From an uncultured Victivallaceae bacterium (GTDB lineage: Bacteria; Verrucomicrobiota; Lentisphaeria; Victivallales; Victivallaceae), in NCBI GenBank assembly GCA_944389925.1, contig CALXOD010000030.1:1-51155 (forward strand): 51,155 bases of DNA, in the 5' to 3' direction. A program made the position numbers and the translations under genes. Under the pieces are notes generated by a model. That model had not been told where the DNA came from and made no database searches. It saw only the letters and a program-made list of their open reading frames with translations. Shown piece by piece: positions 18,605 to 27,526 of this stretch (its first letter is position 1; the number at the start of each line of letters is the position of its first letter).

Positions 18605-20326
18605 TCAATATGCCCTCCGGTTCACGGCGTCGACGTAATGGATCAACGCCTGATTGACCACCCGGTTGCCACCGGGTGTCGGATAATCTCCGGAAAAATA
18701 CCAGTCGCCAGTGTGATCCGGGCAAGCTCGACGCAAATTTTCCGGCGTCTGAAACACCACTCGCAGTTCCGCCCGTAATCCCTCCGGACGCAGCCGCCGT
18801 CCGATTTCTTCACACAGTTCCCCGAAACCGATCGCGTCGTAAATCGGTTTCACCCGGTTCTGCATCTGATCGTCCGGCAGCAGCAGGTCACTCCGGGCTG
18901 CCGCCACACATTCCTGAAAGAGGCCATCCAGATGTTTGCGGCGAACCAATGCCACTGCGGCTTCGAACGCCACCAGTTCCCCCAGACTGGCCATATCGAT
19001 CCCGTATCCGTCCGGATAGCAGACCGGCGGCGCCGCCGAAGCCACCACGATCCGTTTCGGCCCGAGCCGGTCGAGAATTCGAAGAATGCAATGTCGCATG
19101 GTATTGCCCCGGACAATCGAATCATCCAGTACCACCAGGTTGTCCGCACCCGGACGAACCAGGCCGTAAACCACGTCGTACACATGCATCGACAACTCCT
19201 TACGACATTCCGCATCGGAAATGAAGGTGCGGAATCCCACATCCTTGACCGCGATCTGGCCGAACCGCAGTGTCCGGCCCTGATGTCGGGCGACCAGTTC
19301 CTCCAGCATGCCGAGAAAACAGGTGTACGCTGTATTGGGAATATAGGAGAAAAAACTGTTGTCCCAGTCTCCATCTACCGCGTCGAGCACCGGATCAGTC
19401 AGAAACTTTCCCATTTTCCGCCGTTCCCGCTGAATGTCGGCGTCGTTGCCGCGTGAAAAATAGATACGTTCAAAAACACAGCGCCGCGGCGGCTCCGGCT
19501 CGAGACACTGTTCCAGACGTGTCCTGCCGTCCCGATCGATCAGCAGCAATGCCCCCGGAGGCACTTCCTCCACCTCGGCACTGGCCAGATCAAACGCCGT
19601 CTGAATGGCCGGACGTTCCGAAGCGGTTACCACTACATCGTCGTTAAAATACCAGTAGCCCGGTCGGATTCCCCGCGGGTCGCGCAGCGCGAAACATTCC
19701 CCGTTGCCCAGCATGCCGCACAGGAAATACCCCCCATCCCATTCCGGCGCGGCCTCCCGAAAGAGCCGGACCAGATCGGGCGAACGTTCGCCACCGTCGT
19801 TCGGACCGAGTAGTTTTTCCAGACGGTGTCCGATCATGGCCAGCAGGATATGGCTGTCCAAAGCATCGGAAAGGTGGTGGCCGGAAGCCGTCAATCGGGC
19901 GAATAGTGCGGACGTATTGGTCAAGTTGAAATTGCCCGCCAGCAGAATGGTCCGATTACGGCAGGGGCTTTCCCGAAGGACCGGGTGACATGCAGCCAGC
20001 GAGCGCCGTCCGAATGTACCGTAACGCAGATGGCCCAGCAGTACCTCCCCGTCCCATGATTCATCGTCAATCCGGGAAAGGATATCGGTGAGAGCGGTGG
20101 AACTGTTGGATTTTTCCAGCCGGTAATAGGACTCTCCGGGAACTGCGTCCAGTTTCAAAGCAGCCATGCCGGCACCATCCTGGCCCCGATTATGCTGTTT
20201 TTCCAGCAACAGCGCCAGTTTTCGACTGCCGAAATGGCGCATGCCGTAACGTGCCGCATAATAGTCGGCGTTCCGGCGCAGCCGCAGCAATGTCACGCCG
20301 CATTCGTGTTTGAGTTCATCCGACAT
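18605..20326 (-). CDS. purF: Amidophosphoribosyltransferase (PurF), long variant
   Basis: A 573-residue class II glutamine amidotransferase fused to a phosphoribosyltransferase domain. It makes 5-phosphoribosylamine, the first step of purine synthesis. The N-terminal nucleophile would be Cys9, exposed after removal of an eight-residue propeptide (MSDELKHE), as in Bacillus-type PurF. QHNRGQDGAGMA replaces the common QHRGQESAGI. Further motifs are HLRYGTFGRRS, AGNFNLTN, the C-terminal PRPP loop VVLDDSIVRGNT and the AAPPVCYPDGYGIDM segment. Insertions make it longer than the usual 460-510 residues, resembling the Bacteroidetes-type variant. Several Cys residues occur, but no clear Fe-S ligand set is seen. 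The ATG at 20326 has GGAG 8 nt upstream. It lies 13 bp after glnN and abuts carA. Confidence 0.9.
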   Translation of the reverse strand: MSDELKHECGVTLLRLRRNADYYAARYGMRHFGSRKLALLLEKQHNRGQDGAGMAALKLDAVPGESYYRLEKSNSSTALTDILSRIDDESWDGEVLLGHLRYGTFGRRSLAACHPVLRESPCRNRTILLAGNFNLTNTSALFARLTASGHHLSDALDSHILLAMIGHRLEKLLGPNDGGERSPDLVRLFREAAPEWDGGYFLCGMLGNGECFALRDPRGIRPGYWYFNDDVVVTASERPAIQTAFDLASAEVEEVPPGALLLIDRDGRTRLEQCLEPEPPRRCVFERIYFSRGNDADIQRERRKMGKFLTDPVLDAVDGDWDNSFFSYIPNTAYTCFLGMLEELVARHQGRTLRFGQIAVKDVGFRTFISDAECRKELSMHVYDVVYGLVRPGADNLVVLDDSIVRGNTMRHCILRILDRLGPKRIVVASAAPPVCYPDGYGIDMASLGELVAFEAAVALVRRKHLDGLFQECVAAARSDLLLPDDQMQNRVKPIYDAIGFGELCEEIGRRLRPEGLRAELRVVFQTPENLRRACPDHTGDWYFSGDYPTPGGNRVVNQALIHYVDAVNRRAY

Positions 20327-20339
20327 GCAAAACTCCATT

Positions 20340-22475
20340 TCAATAGACAAACAGCATTTCCCGGTACTTGGGCAGCGGCCAGCACTTGTCATCCAGCTGG
20401 CTTTCAAGTCGGTCGACTACCTGCCGCAAAGCCACGGTCGCTTCCAGGATACATTCATGTTTTTCCGGAAGCATGGCTTCCAGGTGATCGCAGGCGGCGT
20501 ACAGTTGATCAAGCAGATCGCCCAGAAGTTCCGCAGAGCGGCACAGTCCGGAAACGCCGTGTTTTGCACCGACCTTTTCGGCCGTAGCCAGTGCCGTATT
20601 GCGGCGGTGAAATTCATCCACGGCAACCGGAAGAATCATGCTCCGGGCGATTTCCAGCGCAACCTGGCCCTCGATCCGGACCTTGCGATGATATTCCTCC
20701 AGAAAGACCTCGTAACGCGATGCCAGCTCCGGCCGGGAAAAGACGCCATAGCGGATGAATAGTTCCTGATTGGCCGGATCACGCAGCGGCTGCAGCGCTT
20801 CCATGGTCGTGCGCAGGTTGGGCAGGCCGCGCCGGGCGGCCTCGGCACACCAGGCGTCGGTATAATTGTCGCCGTTGAAGATAATCCGCTTATGGCTGGA
20901 AATGATCGTGCGCAGCACCTGCTGCAACCCTTCGTTGAAAGTCTCCTTCGGCAATTTTTCCAGTTTTTCGGAAATTGCATCCATGGCTTCCGCGATGATG
21001 GTATTGAGCACCATGTTGACCCCGGCGCAAGACTGGCTGGAACCGGCGGCACGGAATTCGAATTTGTTACCGGTAAAGGCGAAAGGGCTGGTCCGATTAC
21101 GGTCGGTTGCATCCCGGGGCAGCGGAGGAAGCGTATCCACGCCGATCCGTATGGCCCCCGGAGCATGGCTGGTCTGCGGCGCGCCTTTTTCCAGCTGTTC
21201 GATAATTTCGGTCAGCTGCTCCCCGAGGAAAATAGAAACGATGGCCGGTGGCGCCTCATTGGCACCGAGCCGGTGGTCATTGCCCACCGAGGCGGTGGCG
21301 GAACGCAGCAGGTCGGCGTGCCGGTCTACCGCGCTGATCACAGCACAGAGCACAGTGAGAAAAATAGCATTGCGATGCGGATCGTCACCGGGTTCCAGCA
21401 AATTGTGACGACCATAGGAGACGGACCAGTTATTGTGTTTACCGGAGCCGTTGATGCCGGCAAACGGTTTTTCGTGAAGCAGGCAGACCAGTCCGTGGCG
21501 ATCGGCTACCTGCCGGAGCAGTTCCATAACCAGCATATTGTGGTCTACCGCCAGATTGAGCTCCTCGAAGACCGGAGCAATTTCAAACTGTGCGGGTGCC
21601 ACTTCGTTATGCCGGGTTTTCGCCGGGATCCCCAGGCGCCACAATTCCTCTTCCACATCGGACATGAACGCCAGTATCCGCGGTTTGATCGCCCCGAAGT
21701 AATGGTCTTCCAGCTGCTGATGCCGGGCCGGAGGCGCTCCGAACAGCGTCCGCCCGGTCTGCACCAGATCCGGACGATGCAGATAAAAATTCTTGTCAAT
21801 CAGAAAATATTCCTGTTCCGGCCCCAGTGTCACCCGGGCCCGGGCAGCCGGCTGACCGAAACAGTCCATCAGCCGCCGTACAGACTTCTGCAACGCCTGG
21901 ATGGAACGCAACAGCGGCGTCTTCTTGTCCAGCGCTTCGCCGGTATAGGAGCAGAAGGCCGTCGGAATGCAGAGCGTCGCCCCGTTGGCGTGGCGCTTGA
22001 TGAAGGCTGGACTGGTCGGATCCCAGGCGGTATAGCCCCGCGCCTCAAATGTGCAACGCAGTCCGCCCGAAGGGAAACTGGATGCGTCCGGTTCGCCGAC
22101 GATCAGATTTTTTCCAGAAAACGCCATAATCGCCTGCCCTTCTCCTGCCGGCTCCAGAAAGGCATCATGCTTTTCCGCCGTACCACCGTTCAACGGCTGA
22201 AACCAGTGGGTAAAATGGGTCGCACCACGCTCCATCGCCCAGCTCTTCATGGCGTGGGCGACATCTCCGGCGATGGCGGGATCGAGCGGCTGCCCATCAC
22301 GAATCGTCGCCAGCAGCTTGGCCGCCGTCTCTTTGGGCAGACAACGACACATGGCGGCGGTGTTGAACACGTCGTCTCCATAAAAGTCAAGACTGAACGG
22401 TTTCCCCGAGCATGGAGGTGGTACCGGACGGGAGGCGACGGCATTGACGGCATGAAGGCGATTGCAGTTACTCAT
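20340..22475 (-). CDS. glnN: Glutamine synthetase type III
   Basis: A 711-residue enzyme of the GSIII class (about 700 residues, against about 450 for GSI), which makes glutamine from glutamate, ammonia and ATP. Typical blocks are [31 protein letters not shown] (metal and glutamate site), [36 protein letters not shown] (ATP/active site) and the late [23 protein letters not shown]. The ATG at 22475 has AAGGAG 8 nt upstream. The open frame continues far upstream through the leader RNA without homology. Upstream are a roughly 250-nt structured leader and a sigma-54-type promoter. It heads a co-directional run with purF, carA, pyrG and carB, so synthesis of glutamine and three pathways that consume it are encoded together. 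The divergent gltBD complete the GS-GOGAT cycle. Confidence 0.96.
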   Translation of the reverse strand: MSNCNRLHAVNAVASRPVPPPCSGKPFSLDFYGDDVFNTAAMCRCLPKETAAKLLATIRDGQPLDPAIAGDVAHAMKSWAMERGATHFTHWFQPLNGGTAEKHDAFLEPAGEGQAIMAFSGKNLIVGEPDASSFPSGGLRCTFEARGYTAWDPTSPAFIKRHANGATLCIPTAFCSYTGEALDKKTPLLRSIQALQKSVRRLMDCFGQPAARARVTLGPEQEYFLIDKNFYLHRPDLVQTGRTLFGAPPARHQQLEDHYFGAIKPRILAFMSDVEEELWRLGIPAKTRHNEVAPAQFEIAPVFEELNLAVDHNMLVMELLRQVADRHGLVCLLHEKPFAGINGSGKHNNWSVSYGRHNLLEPGDDPHRNAIFLTVLCAVISAVDRHADLLRSATASVGNDHRLGANEAPPAIVSIFLGEQLTEIIEQLEKGAPQTSHAPGAIRIGVDTLPPLPRDATDRNRTSPFAFTGNKFEFRAAGSSQSCAGVNMVLNTIIAEAMDAISEKLEKLPKETFNEGLQQVLRTIISSHKRIIFNGDNYTDAWCAEAARRGLPNLRTTMEALQPLRDPANQELFIRYGVFSRPELASRYEVFLEEYHRKVRIEGQVALEIARSMILPVAVDEFHRRNTALATAEKVGAKHGVSGLCRSAELLGDLLDQLYAACDHLEAMLPEKHECILEATVALRQVVDRLESQLDDKCWPLPKYREMLFVY

Positions 22476-22727
22476 CTTTCTGGCTCCTTGTTTCCCCGGA
22501 AAGTTGCTTACCCTTCGGCCACGGGCCTCGGGTACCTGATTTGCAGGACCGCTACTTGCCGGGGGGTCCCGCTCTCCGGTGTTCCGTACGGCTCCGCCGG
22601 ACTCACACCTGCGAGCAAAGTTGTTTGTTTTTATTAAATGGTTACACCGTTTAGCAATTTTTCCCGGCCTCGGGTAGCTGCTCTGCAGGACCGCTACAAA
22701 ATACGCTTTGCAGTTCCCGAGTTTCTG
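22476..22727 (-). ncRNA. Structured 5' leader of glnN, candidate cis-regulatory RNA
   Basis: The predicted sigma-54 start (about 22727) gives a leader of about 250 nt. It holds two 32-nt direct copies, A at 22666-22697 and B at 22524-22555, identical at 29 of 32 positions. In RNA sense each is GUAGCGGUCCUGC...UACCCGAGGCC. Copy A folds as GUAG/CUAC plus CUGC/GCAG with a bulge CGGUC. Copy B folds as GUA/UAC plus CCUG/CAGG with the same bulge, so the differing bases keep pairing. Copy A is closed by CUCGGG/CCCGAG (22716-22721 with 22669-22674). Copy B lies inside an outer helix CCGGAGAG/CUUUCCGG (22572-22579 with 22496-22503) ending 7 nt before the ribosome site. Between them, 22581-22608 forms a further hairpin (GGUGU/ACACC, UCCG/CGGA). 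No family was recognised with certainty. The ligand and mechanism are unknown. Confidence 0.6.
22524..22697 (-). repeat. Two-copy 32-nt direct repeat in the glnN leader
   Basis: Copies at 22524-22555 and 22666-22697 differ at only three positions and are 142 bp apart start to start. Two copies and the intervening structured sequence argue for duplicated RNA modules, not for a CRISPR or an insertion-sequence footprint. Confidence 0.8.
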
Positions 22728-22736
22728 ACGAGAGAA

Positions 22737-22755
22737 AAGCATTTCGCGTGCCAAA
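22737..22755 (-). promoter_or_regulatory. Sigma-54-type promoter for glnN operon
   Basis: Read leftward the sequence is TTGGCACGCGAAATGCTTT. The GG (22752-22751) and GC (22740-22739) have the required 10-nt spacing, and TGGCACG matches the -24 consensus exactly. The predicted start is near 22727, directly before the first base-paired element of the leader. Confidence 0.8.
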
Positions 22756-22877
22756 ATTAAAAAAAATGTTTCAAACAGCGTTAAAAATAATCACATAACT
22801 AATTCATTATCAACCAAATTAATAGATTCTTCAGTTTTTCTTATTACCTCCAGCGTTCATGATCAGCCAATCAAATA

Positions 22878-22962
22878 TTTTACATTTTTGTAAAAAACAC
22901 GATACACTTATGGCAATTTTTGTAAAAGGAAAGCATATCCGTATGACTGTTTTACCCGTAAA
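22878..22962. promoter_or_regulatory. Candidate activator sites (TTTAC/GTAAA dyads)
   Basis: TTTTACA-N4-TGTAAAA is a perfect dyad at 22878-22895. A related TTTAC-N2-GTAAA dyad is at 22951-22962, and a half-site ATTTTTGTAAAA at 22916-22927 repeats the first exactly 32 bp on. All lie between the two divergent sigma-54-type promoters, about 55-140 bp upstream of the gltB start. That is where sigma-54 activators usually bind. The identity of the binding protein is inferred only. The rest of the 575-bp intergenic region is AT-rich and shows no gene. Confidence 0.5.
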
Positions 22963-22990
22963 TGTGAGCTCAACACACCGTTTTTAAGAA

Positions 22991-23007
22991 TTGGCACAGA
23001 ATCTGCT
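22991..23007 (+). promoter_or_regulatory. Sigma-54-type promoter for gltBD operon
   Basis: TTGGCACAGAATCTGCT has GG at 22993-22994 and GC at 23005-23006 with 10 nt between them, and a perfect TTGGCAC. The predicted start is near 23018, giving a 33-nt leader before gltB. Confidence 0.8.
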
Positions 23008-23050
23008 TCCTCAAAAAAAACGAACCCATAGACGACAGGAGATAAAATCC

Positions 23051-26000
23051 ATGGAACAGCAACATCAACAGCTGCCCCCGACAGGTTTTCCGACAGAATT
23101 CGGATTGTATCATTCCGAGCAGGAACATGACGCCTGCGGCGTCGGTCTTGTTGCCGACCTGAATCGCCATCCGTCCCGCCGTATCGTGGAAATGGGATTG
23201 AAAATATTGTGCAAACTCATGCATCGCGGCGCTGCCGGCAGCGACCCAGATACCGGAGACGGAGCAGGAGTTCTGTTATCCATCCCCGATACGTTCTTTC
23301 GCGCCCGTGTTCCCTTCACTCTCCCGGAAGCAGGTCGCTATGCCGTAGCCATGCTTTTCGACGGCCGGCAGGAAAGCGCCGCCATAGAGGCGGAAATCCG
23401 TTCCCGCGGTCTGAACTTTCTCGGCTGGCGGGATGTTCCCGTCAATCCCGATGCTGTCGGTGCTGCCGCCAGAAGGACACAACCATTGATTCGTCAATGT
23501 TTTGCCGGTATGGGAGAAACCGCGGACCCGAAAGAATTTGAACGACGTCTTTTGGTGGTACGCCGCGTACTGGAAAAACGTTTTCCGCACATAACGTTCT
23601 GCAGTTTCTCCCGTACCGCAATCGTTTACAAGGGATTGATGCTGGCTACCCAGCTGGAAAAGTTCTATCCGGATCTGGCAGACCCCCTTTTTGCCGCCTC
23701 GCTGGTGTTGGTACATCAGCGATTCAGTACCAATACGTTCCCCTCCTGGCCGCTGGCCCACCCGTTCCGCTACCTCGCCCACAACGGCGAAATCAATACC
23801 ATCAAGGGCAATCTCAATCAGCAACGTTCCCGCGAACCTCTGCTGGACAGTCCGCTTTTCGGGGAGGACCTGGCTGAATGTCTGCCGTTGATCGACGCTC
23901 CCGTCAGCGACTCCGCCGCACTGGATCGGATGCTGGAGCTGCTGGTCCTGTCCGGGCGGAGTCTGCCGCACGCCATGCTGATGCTGATGCCGCAGGCATG
24001 GGGAGCCAAATATCATCTGGGACGGGATGTCCGGGCTTTCTTTGAATACCATTCTGCCCTGATGGAACCCTGGGATGGTCCGGCTGCGGTGGCGTTTTCA
24101 GACGGTGTCAATGCCGGGGCCATGCTGGACCGCAACGGGTTGCGGCCAGCTCGTTATGCGTTGACCGATGATGGTATTTTCGTTTTGGCTTCGGAGAGTG
24201 GCGTATTGGACATCCCGGTGCAGCGGGTTGTCCGCCGCGGCCGTCTCCGTCCCGGAGAAATGATCTGGTGCGATTTGGAACACCACCGGCTGATCTATGA
24301 CCGGGAAATCAAAAACACTCTGGCCCGGCAGGCCCCCTACCGCCGCTGGGTGGAAGAAAACCGTATTTCGGTTCATGGCCTCTTCGATTCGGTGACACCG
24401 CCTCCCCCGATGGAGGATTTGCAACGGCATCTGCGACTCTTCCACTGGAGCCGTGAAGATGTCGAAGTCATCGTCAAACCAATGGCGCAAACCGGTTATG
24501 AACCGATCGGCTCCATGGGAAACGACAGTGCTCTGGCAGTTTTTTCCCGCCATCATCCGCTGCTTTACAATTATTTCAAACAACTGTTCGCCCAGGTAAC
24601 CAATCCGCCGATCGATCCAATCCGCGAAGAGCTGGTTATGAGCCTGCTCACTTATATCGGAAACCACGGAAACATTCTGGAGGAAACGCCTGAACATGCC
24701 CGGCTGATCAAACTCCCCCGTCCCGTTCTGACGGATGAGGATCTGCAGCGATTGACGCATGTGCACGTGGACGGATTCCGCTCAGCCACGCTGACGATGG
24801 GATGGCGTGGAGATTTGCACGATGCCTTGCTTCGGCTAACCCGTCGGGCTTTGGAAGAGGTTCGTGCCGGAAGAAGAATTCTCATTCTTTCGGACCGTGC
24901 TCTGCCACCGGGTGAGGATCCGATCCCGGCCCTGCTGGCGCTGGGAGCGGTTCATCGCGCACTGGTCGAATCCGGACTCCGCCCCCCGGTCGGATTGATC
25001 ATTCAATCCGGAGAAGTTCGGGAGGTGATGCATTACAGTTTGCTGCTGGGGTTCGGCGCAACCGCGGTGCATCCGTATCTGGCGTTGCAGTGCGTCCGTC
25101 AGCTCTGCGCCGATGGGGAATTGCCTCTGGACCCGGCCCGGGCGGCGGAAAATTATATCCACGCGGTGGACAAGGGGCTGTTGAAAATCATGTCCAAAAT
25201 GGGCATTTCCACCCTGCGCAGTTATCGGTCGGCCCAGATGTTTGAAGCACTGGGACTGGATCGAAGCGTCATTGACGCCTATTTTCCGGGAACCGCTTCC
25301 CGTATCGGGGGGCTCCGCCTGGAAGACATCGCTCGGGAAACTGACGAACGCTGTCGGGAGGCCGGCAAAGGGGAACTTCTTGAATCTGGAGGGGAATACG
25401 CCTGGCGACGGGATGGCGAAGAGCATCTGTGGACCCCGCGCTCACTGGCGCTTTTTCGTCAGGCAGTCCAGCAGAATGACCCGGAAGCCTATCGCCGTTA
25501 TGCCGAAGAAATCAATCAGCAGTCGGAGCGGCTCTGTACCCTGCGTGGTCTCTTTCGTTTCCGCAAAACCACTCCGATCAGGCTGAATGAGGTCGAAAGC
25601 GTCTCCGACATAGTGCATCATTTCGTTTCCGGTGCCATGTCGCTCGGTTCACTCAGTCCGGAAGCACATGAGGCGATCGCCGTTGCCATGAACCGCCTCG
25701 GCGGCATGAGCAACTGCGGCGAAGGCGGCGAGGATCCCCTCCGGGCCACGCCCGGACCCGCCGGGGAAAACCGGGCCAGCGCCATCCGGCAGGTTGCCAG
25801 CGGCCGCTTCGGCGTCACAGCGGATTATCTTGCCGGTGCCCGGGAATTGCAGATCAAGATGGCACAGGGCGCCAAGCCCGGTGAAGGCGGTCAGCTCCCC
25901 GGCTACAAGGTGGATGCAGAAATCGCCCGGGTTCGGCATTCAACGCCGGGTGTGACGCTGATTTCGCCGCCGCCGCACCATGATATTTACTCAATCGAGG

Positions 26001-27493
26001 ATCTGGCGCAGCTGATTTCCGACCTGCGCAACGTCAATCCGGAGGCACGGATCTCCGTCAAGCTGGTGTCCGAAGTCGGCGTGGGCACCATCGCCGCCGG
26101 CGTGGCCAAAGCAGATGCCGATGTCATTCTGATCAGCGGTCATGACGGCGGTACCGGCGCTTCACCGCTGACCAGCATCAAACATGCGGGCATGCCCTGG
26201 GAACTGGGACTGGCGGAAGCCCAACAGACGCTGGTACTGAATCGTTTGCGCGGCCGGGTACGACTCCAGGTGGACGGCCAGTTGAAAACCGGCCGTGACG
26301 TGGTTATAGGTGCTCTGCTCGGAGCGGAGGAATTCGGATTCGCCACCACGCTTCTCGTGTGTCTCGGCTGCGTCATGATGCGCCGGTGTCATGCCAATTC
26401 CTGCCCGGTCGGCGTGGCAACGCAGGATCCGGAGTTGCGCCGCTGTTTTCGCGGCAAACCGGAGTATATTGAAAACTTCCTGCTGTTACTCGCCGCCGAA
26501 GTTCGGGAAATCTTGGCTTCGCTGGGATTGCGCTCCCTGAGTGAGGCGGTCGGCCGCAGCGACCTGCTCGAAACCAGCGAAGCAGAAGCCTTCTTCAAAA
26601 CCAGAAATCTTGACTTCAGTCGAATTTTTGAACGAGCAGACCATGATGTCGTCCGCTTTGAAAAAGCCGTGCCGCGCCTCTCCGGATTTGACGCCCGGCT
26701 CCTGATTCCCGCACTGCGGGAGACGCTGAAAAACGGCATGCCCGCCCAGCTGGAACTTCCCATTGCCAATGTCGACCGCAGTTGCGGTGCCGGGCTTTCG
26801 GGAGAAATTGCCCGCCGTTTCGGTGCCCGGGGCCTGCCGGAAGGAACCATACGCATCCGTTTGAATGGCTGCGCCGGTCAGAGTTTCGGAGCGTTCCTCG
26901 CTCCCGGCGTCACCCTGGAACTTGCCGGAGACGCCAACGACTTCGTCGGCAAGGGACTTTCCGGAGGCACCATCATCATTCATCCGCCTGCGGAAGCTGG
27001 ATTCGATCCTGCAGCGAATGTCATTGCCGGCAATGTCGTCGGATATGGCGCGACTTCCGGAAAAATCTTCCTCAACGGTCAGGCCGGAGAGCGCTTCGCC
27101 ATCCGTAACAGCGGTTGTACCATGGTGCTCGAAGGCGGCGGAGATCATGGCTGCGAATACATGACGGGAGGTCGCGTCGCAGTACTCGGCCCGGTAGGAG
27201 TGAATTTCGGAGCAGGCATGTCCGGCGGCATCGCCTATGTTTACGATTGTGACAATGACTTCGATCTCAAATGTAATCTGGATACAGTCGACCTTGAATC
27301 CATTCTTCCCGGCAGCGATGATGAAAAGGAACTGACGGCTCTGATCCGGGCCCATCTCGCCGCGACCGGCAGCCCCCGGGCGGCGCAGATTCTGAAGGAC
27401 TGGAATGCCGAACGCAGTCGCTTCGTCAAGGTGTGTCCTGTTGAATACCGCAAACAGATTGCCGCCCGGACCGCTCTGACTGGTGCCCGTTGA
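23051..27493 (+). CDS. gltB: Glutamate synthase large subunit
   Basis: A 1,480-residue GOGAT large subunit that converts glutamine and 2-oxoglutarate to two glutamates. The N-terminal class II glutaminase has its nucleophile at Cys29 in HDACGVGLVADL, so a 28-residue propeptide is expected. The FMN/2-oxoglutarate synthase domain shows GGMSNCGEGGEDP, GAKPGEGGQLPGYKV and SGHDGGTGASP. The 3Fe-4S ligands are in CLGCVMMRRCHANSCPVG near residues 1103-1120. The C-terminal GXGXG domain has GDHGCEYMTGGRVAVLGPVGVNFGAGMSGG. The ATG at 23051 has AGGAG 9 nt upstream. Earlier in-frame starts lie within the promoter. It is followed 33 bp later by gltD, so the enzyme is probably the NAD(P)H-dependent alpha-beta form. 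Confidence 0.97.
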   Translation: MEQQHQQLPPTGFPTEFGLYHSEQEHDACGVGLVADLNRHPSRRIVEMGLKILCKLMHRGAAGSDPDTGDGAGVLLSIPDTFFRARVPFTLPEAGRYAVAMLFDGRQESAAIEAEIRSRGLNFLGWRDVPVNPDAVGAAARRTQPLIRQCFAGMGETADPKEFERRLLVVRRVLEKRFPHITFCSFSRTAIVYKGLMLATQLEKFYPDLADPLFAASLVLVHQRFSTNTFPSWPLAHPFRYLAHNGEINTIKGNLNQQRSREPLLDSPLFGEDLAECLPLIDAPVSDSAALDRMLELLVLSGRSLPHAMLMLMPQAWGAKYHLGRDVRAFFEYHSALMEPWDGPAAVAFSDGVNAGAMLDRNGLRPARYALTDDGIFVLASESGVLDIPVQRVVRRGRLRPGEMIWCDLEHHRLIYDREIKNTLARQAPYRRWVEENRISVHGLFDSVTPPPPMEDLQRHLRLFHWSREDVEVIVKPMAQTGYEPIGSMGNDSALAVFSRHHPLLYNYFKQLFAQVTNPPIDPIREELVMSLLTYIGNHGNILEETPEHARLIKLPRPVLTDEDLQRLTHVHVDGFRSATLTMGWRGDLHDALLRLTRRALEEVRAGRRILILSDRALPPGEDPIPALLALGAVHRALVESGLRPPVGLIIQSGEVREVMHYSLLLGFGATAVHPYLALQCVRQLCADGELPLDPARAAENYIHAVDKGLLKIMSKMGISTLRSYRSAQMFEALGLDRSVIDAYFPGTASRIGGLRLEDIARETDERCREAGKGELLESGGEYAWRRDGEEHLWTPRSLALFRQAVQQNDPEAYRRYAEEINQQSERLCTLRGLFRFRKTTPIRLNEVESVSDIVHHFVSGAMSLGSLSPEAHEAIAVAMNRLGGMSNCGEGGEDPLRATPGPAGENRASAIRQVASGRFGVTADYLAGARELQIKMAQGAKPGEGGQLPGYKVDAEIARVRHSTPGVTLISPPPHHDIYSIEDLAQLISDLRNVNPEARISVKLVSEVGVGTIAAGVAKADADVILISGHDGGTGASPLTSIKHAGMPWELGLAEAQQTLVLNRLRGRVRLQVDGQLKTGRDVVIGALLGAEEFGFATTLLVCLGCVMMRRCHANSCPVGVATQDPELRRCFRGKPEYIENFLLLLAAEVREILASLGLRSLSEAVGRSDLLETSEAEAFFKTRNLDFSRIFERADHDVVRFEKAVPRLSGFDARLLIPALRETLKNGMPAQLELPIANVDRSCGAGLSGEIARRFGARGLPEGTIRIRLNGCAGQSFGAFLAPGVTLELAGDANDFVGKGLSGGTIIIHPPAEAGFDPAANVIAGNVVGYGATSGKIFLNGQAGERFAIRNSGCTMVLEGGGDHGCEYMTGGRVAVLGPVGVNFGAGMSGGIAYVYDCDNDFDLKCNLDTVDLESILPGSDDEKELTALIRAHLAATGSPRAAQILKDWNAERSRFVKVCPVEYRKQIAARTALTGAR

Positions 27494-27526
27494 AAAACAT
27501 TCGCCTCATCAGGAGAAGGAATCATC

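Noticed and set aside
22496-22580. Glycine riboswitch in front of glnN
   Set aside because: CCGAAG and CUUUC segments and an outer helix recall the glycine aptamer, but the inner part (tandem CGGUC-bulge element) does not match, and the gene is not a glycine gene. Left open pending a covariance-model search.
20892-22637. A 581-codon open frame on the + strand opposite glnN, and similar long antisense frames opposite valS, carB and gltB
   Set aside because: The opposite strand carries full-length conserved enzymes. The antisense frames show no known motifs and have high Arg/Pro or His content typical of shadow frames in GC-rich genes.
22524-22697. Two 32-nt repeats as a minimal CRISPR
   Set aside because: There are only two copies, 110 nt apart, within a structured leader and with no cas genes. 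RNA pairing explains them better.
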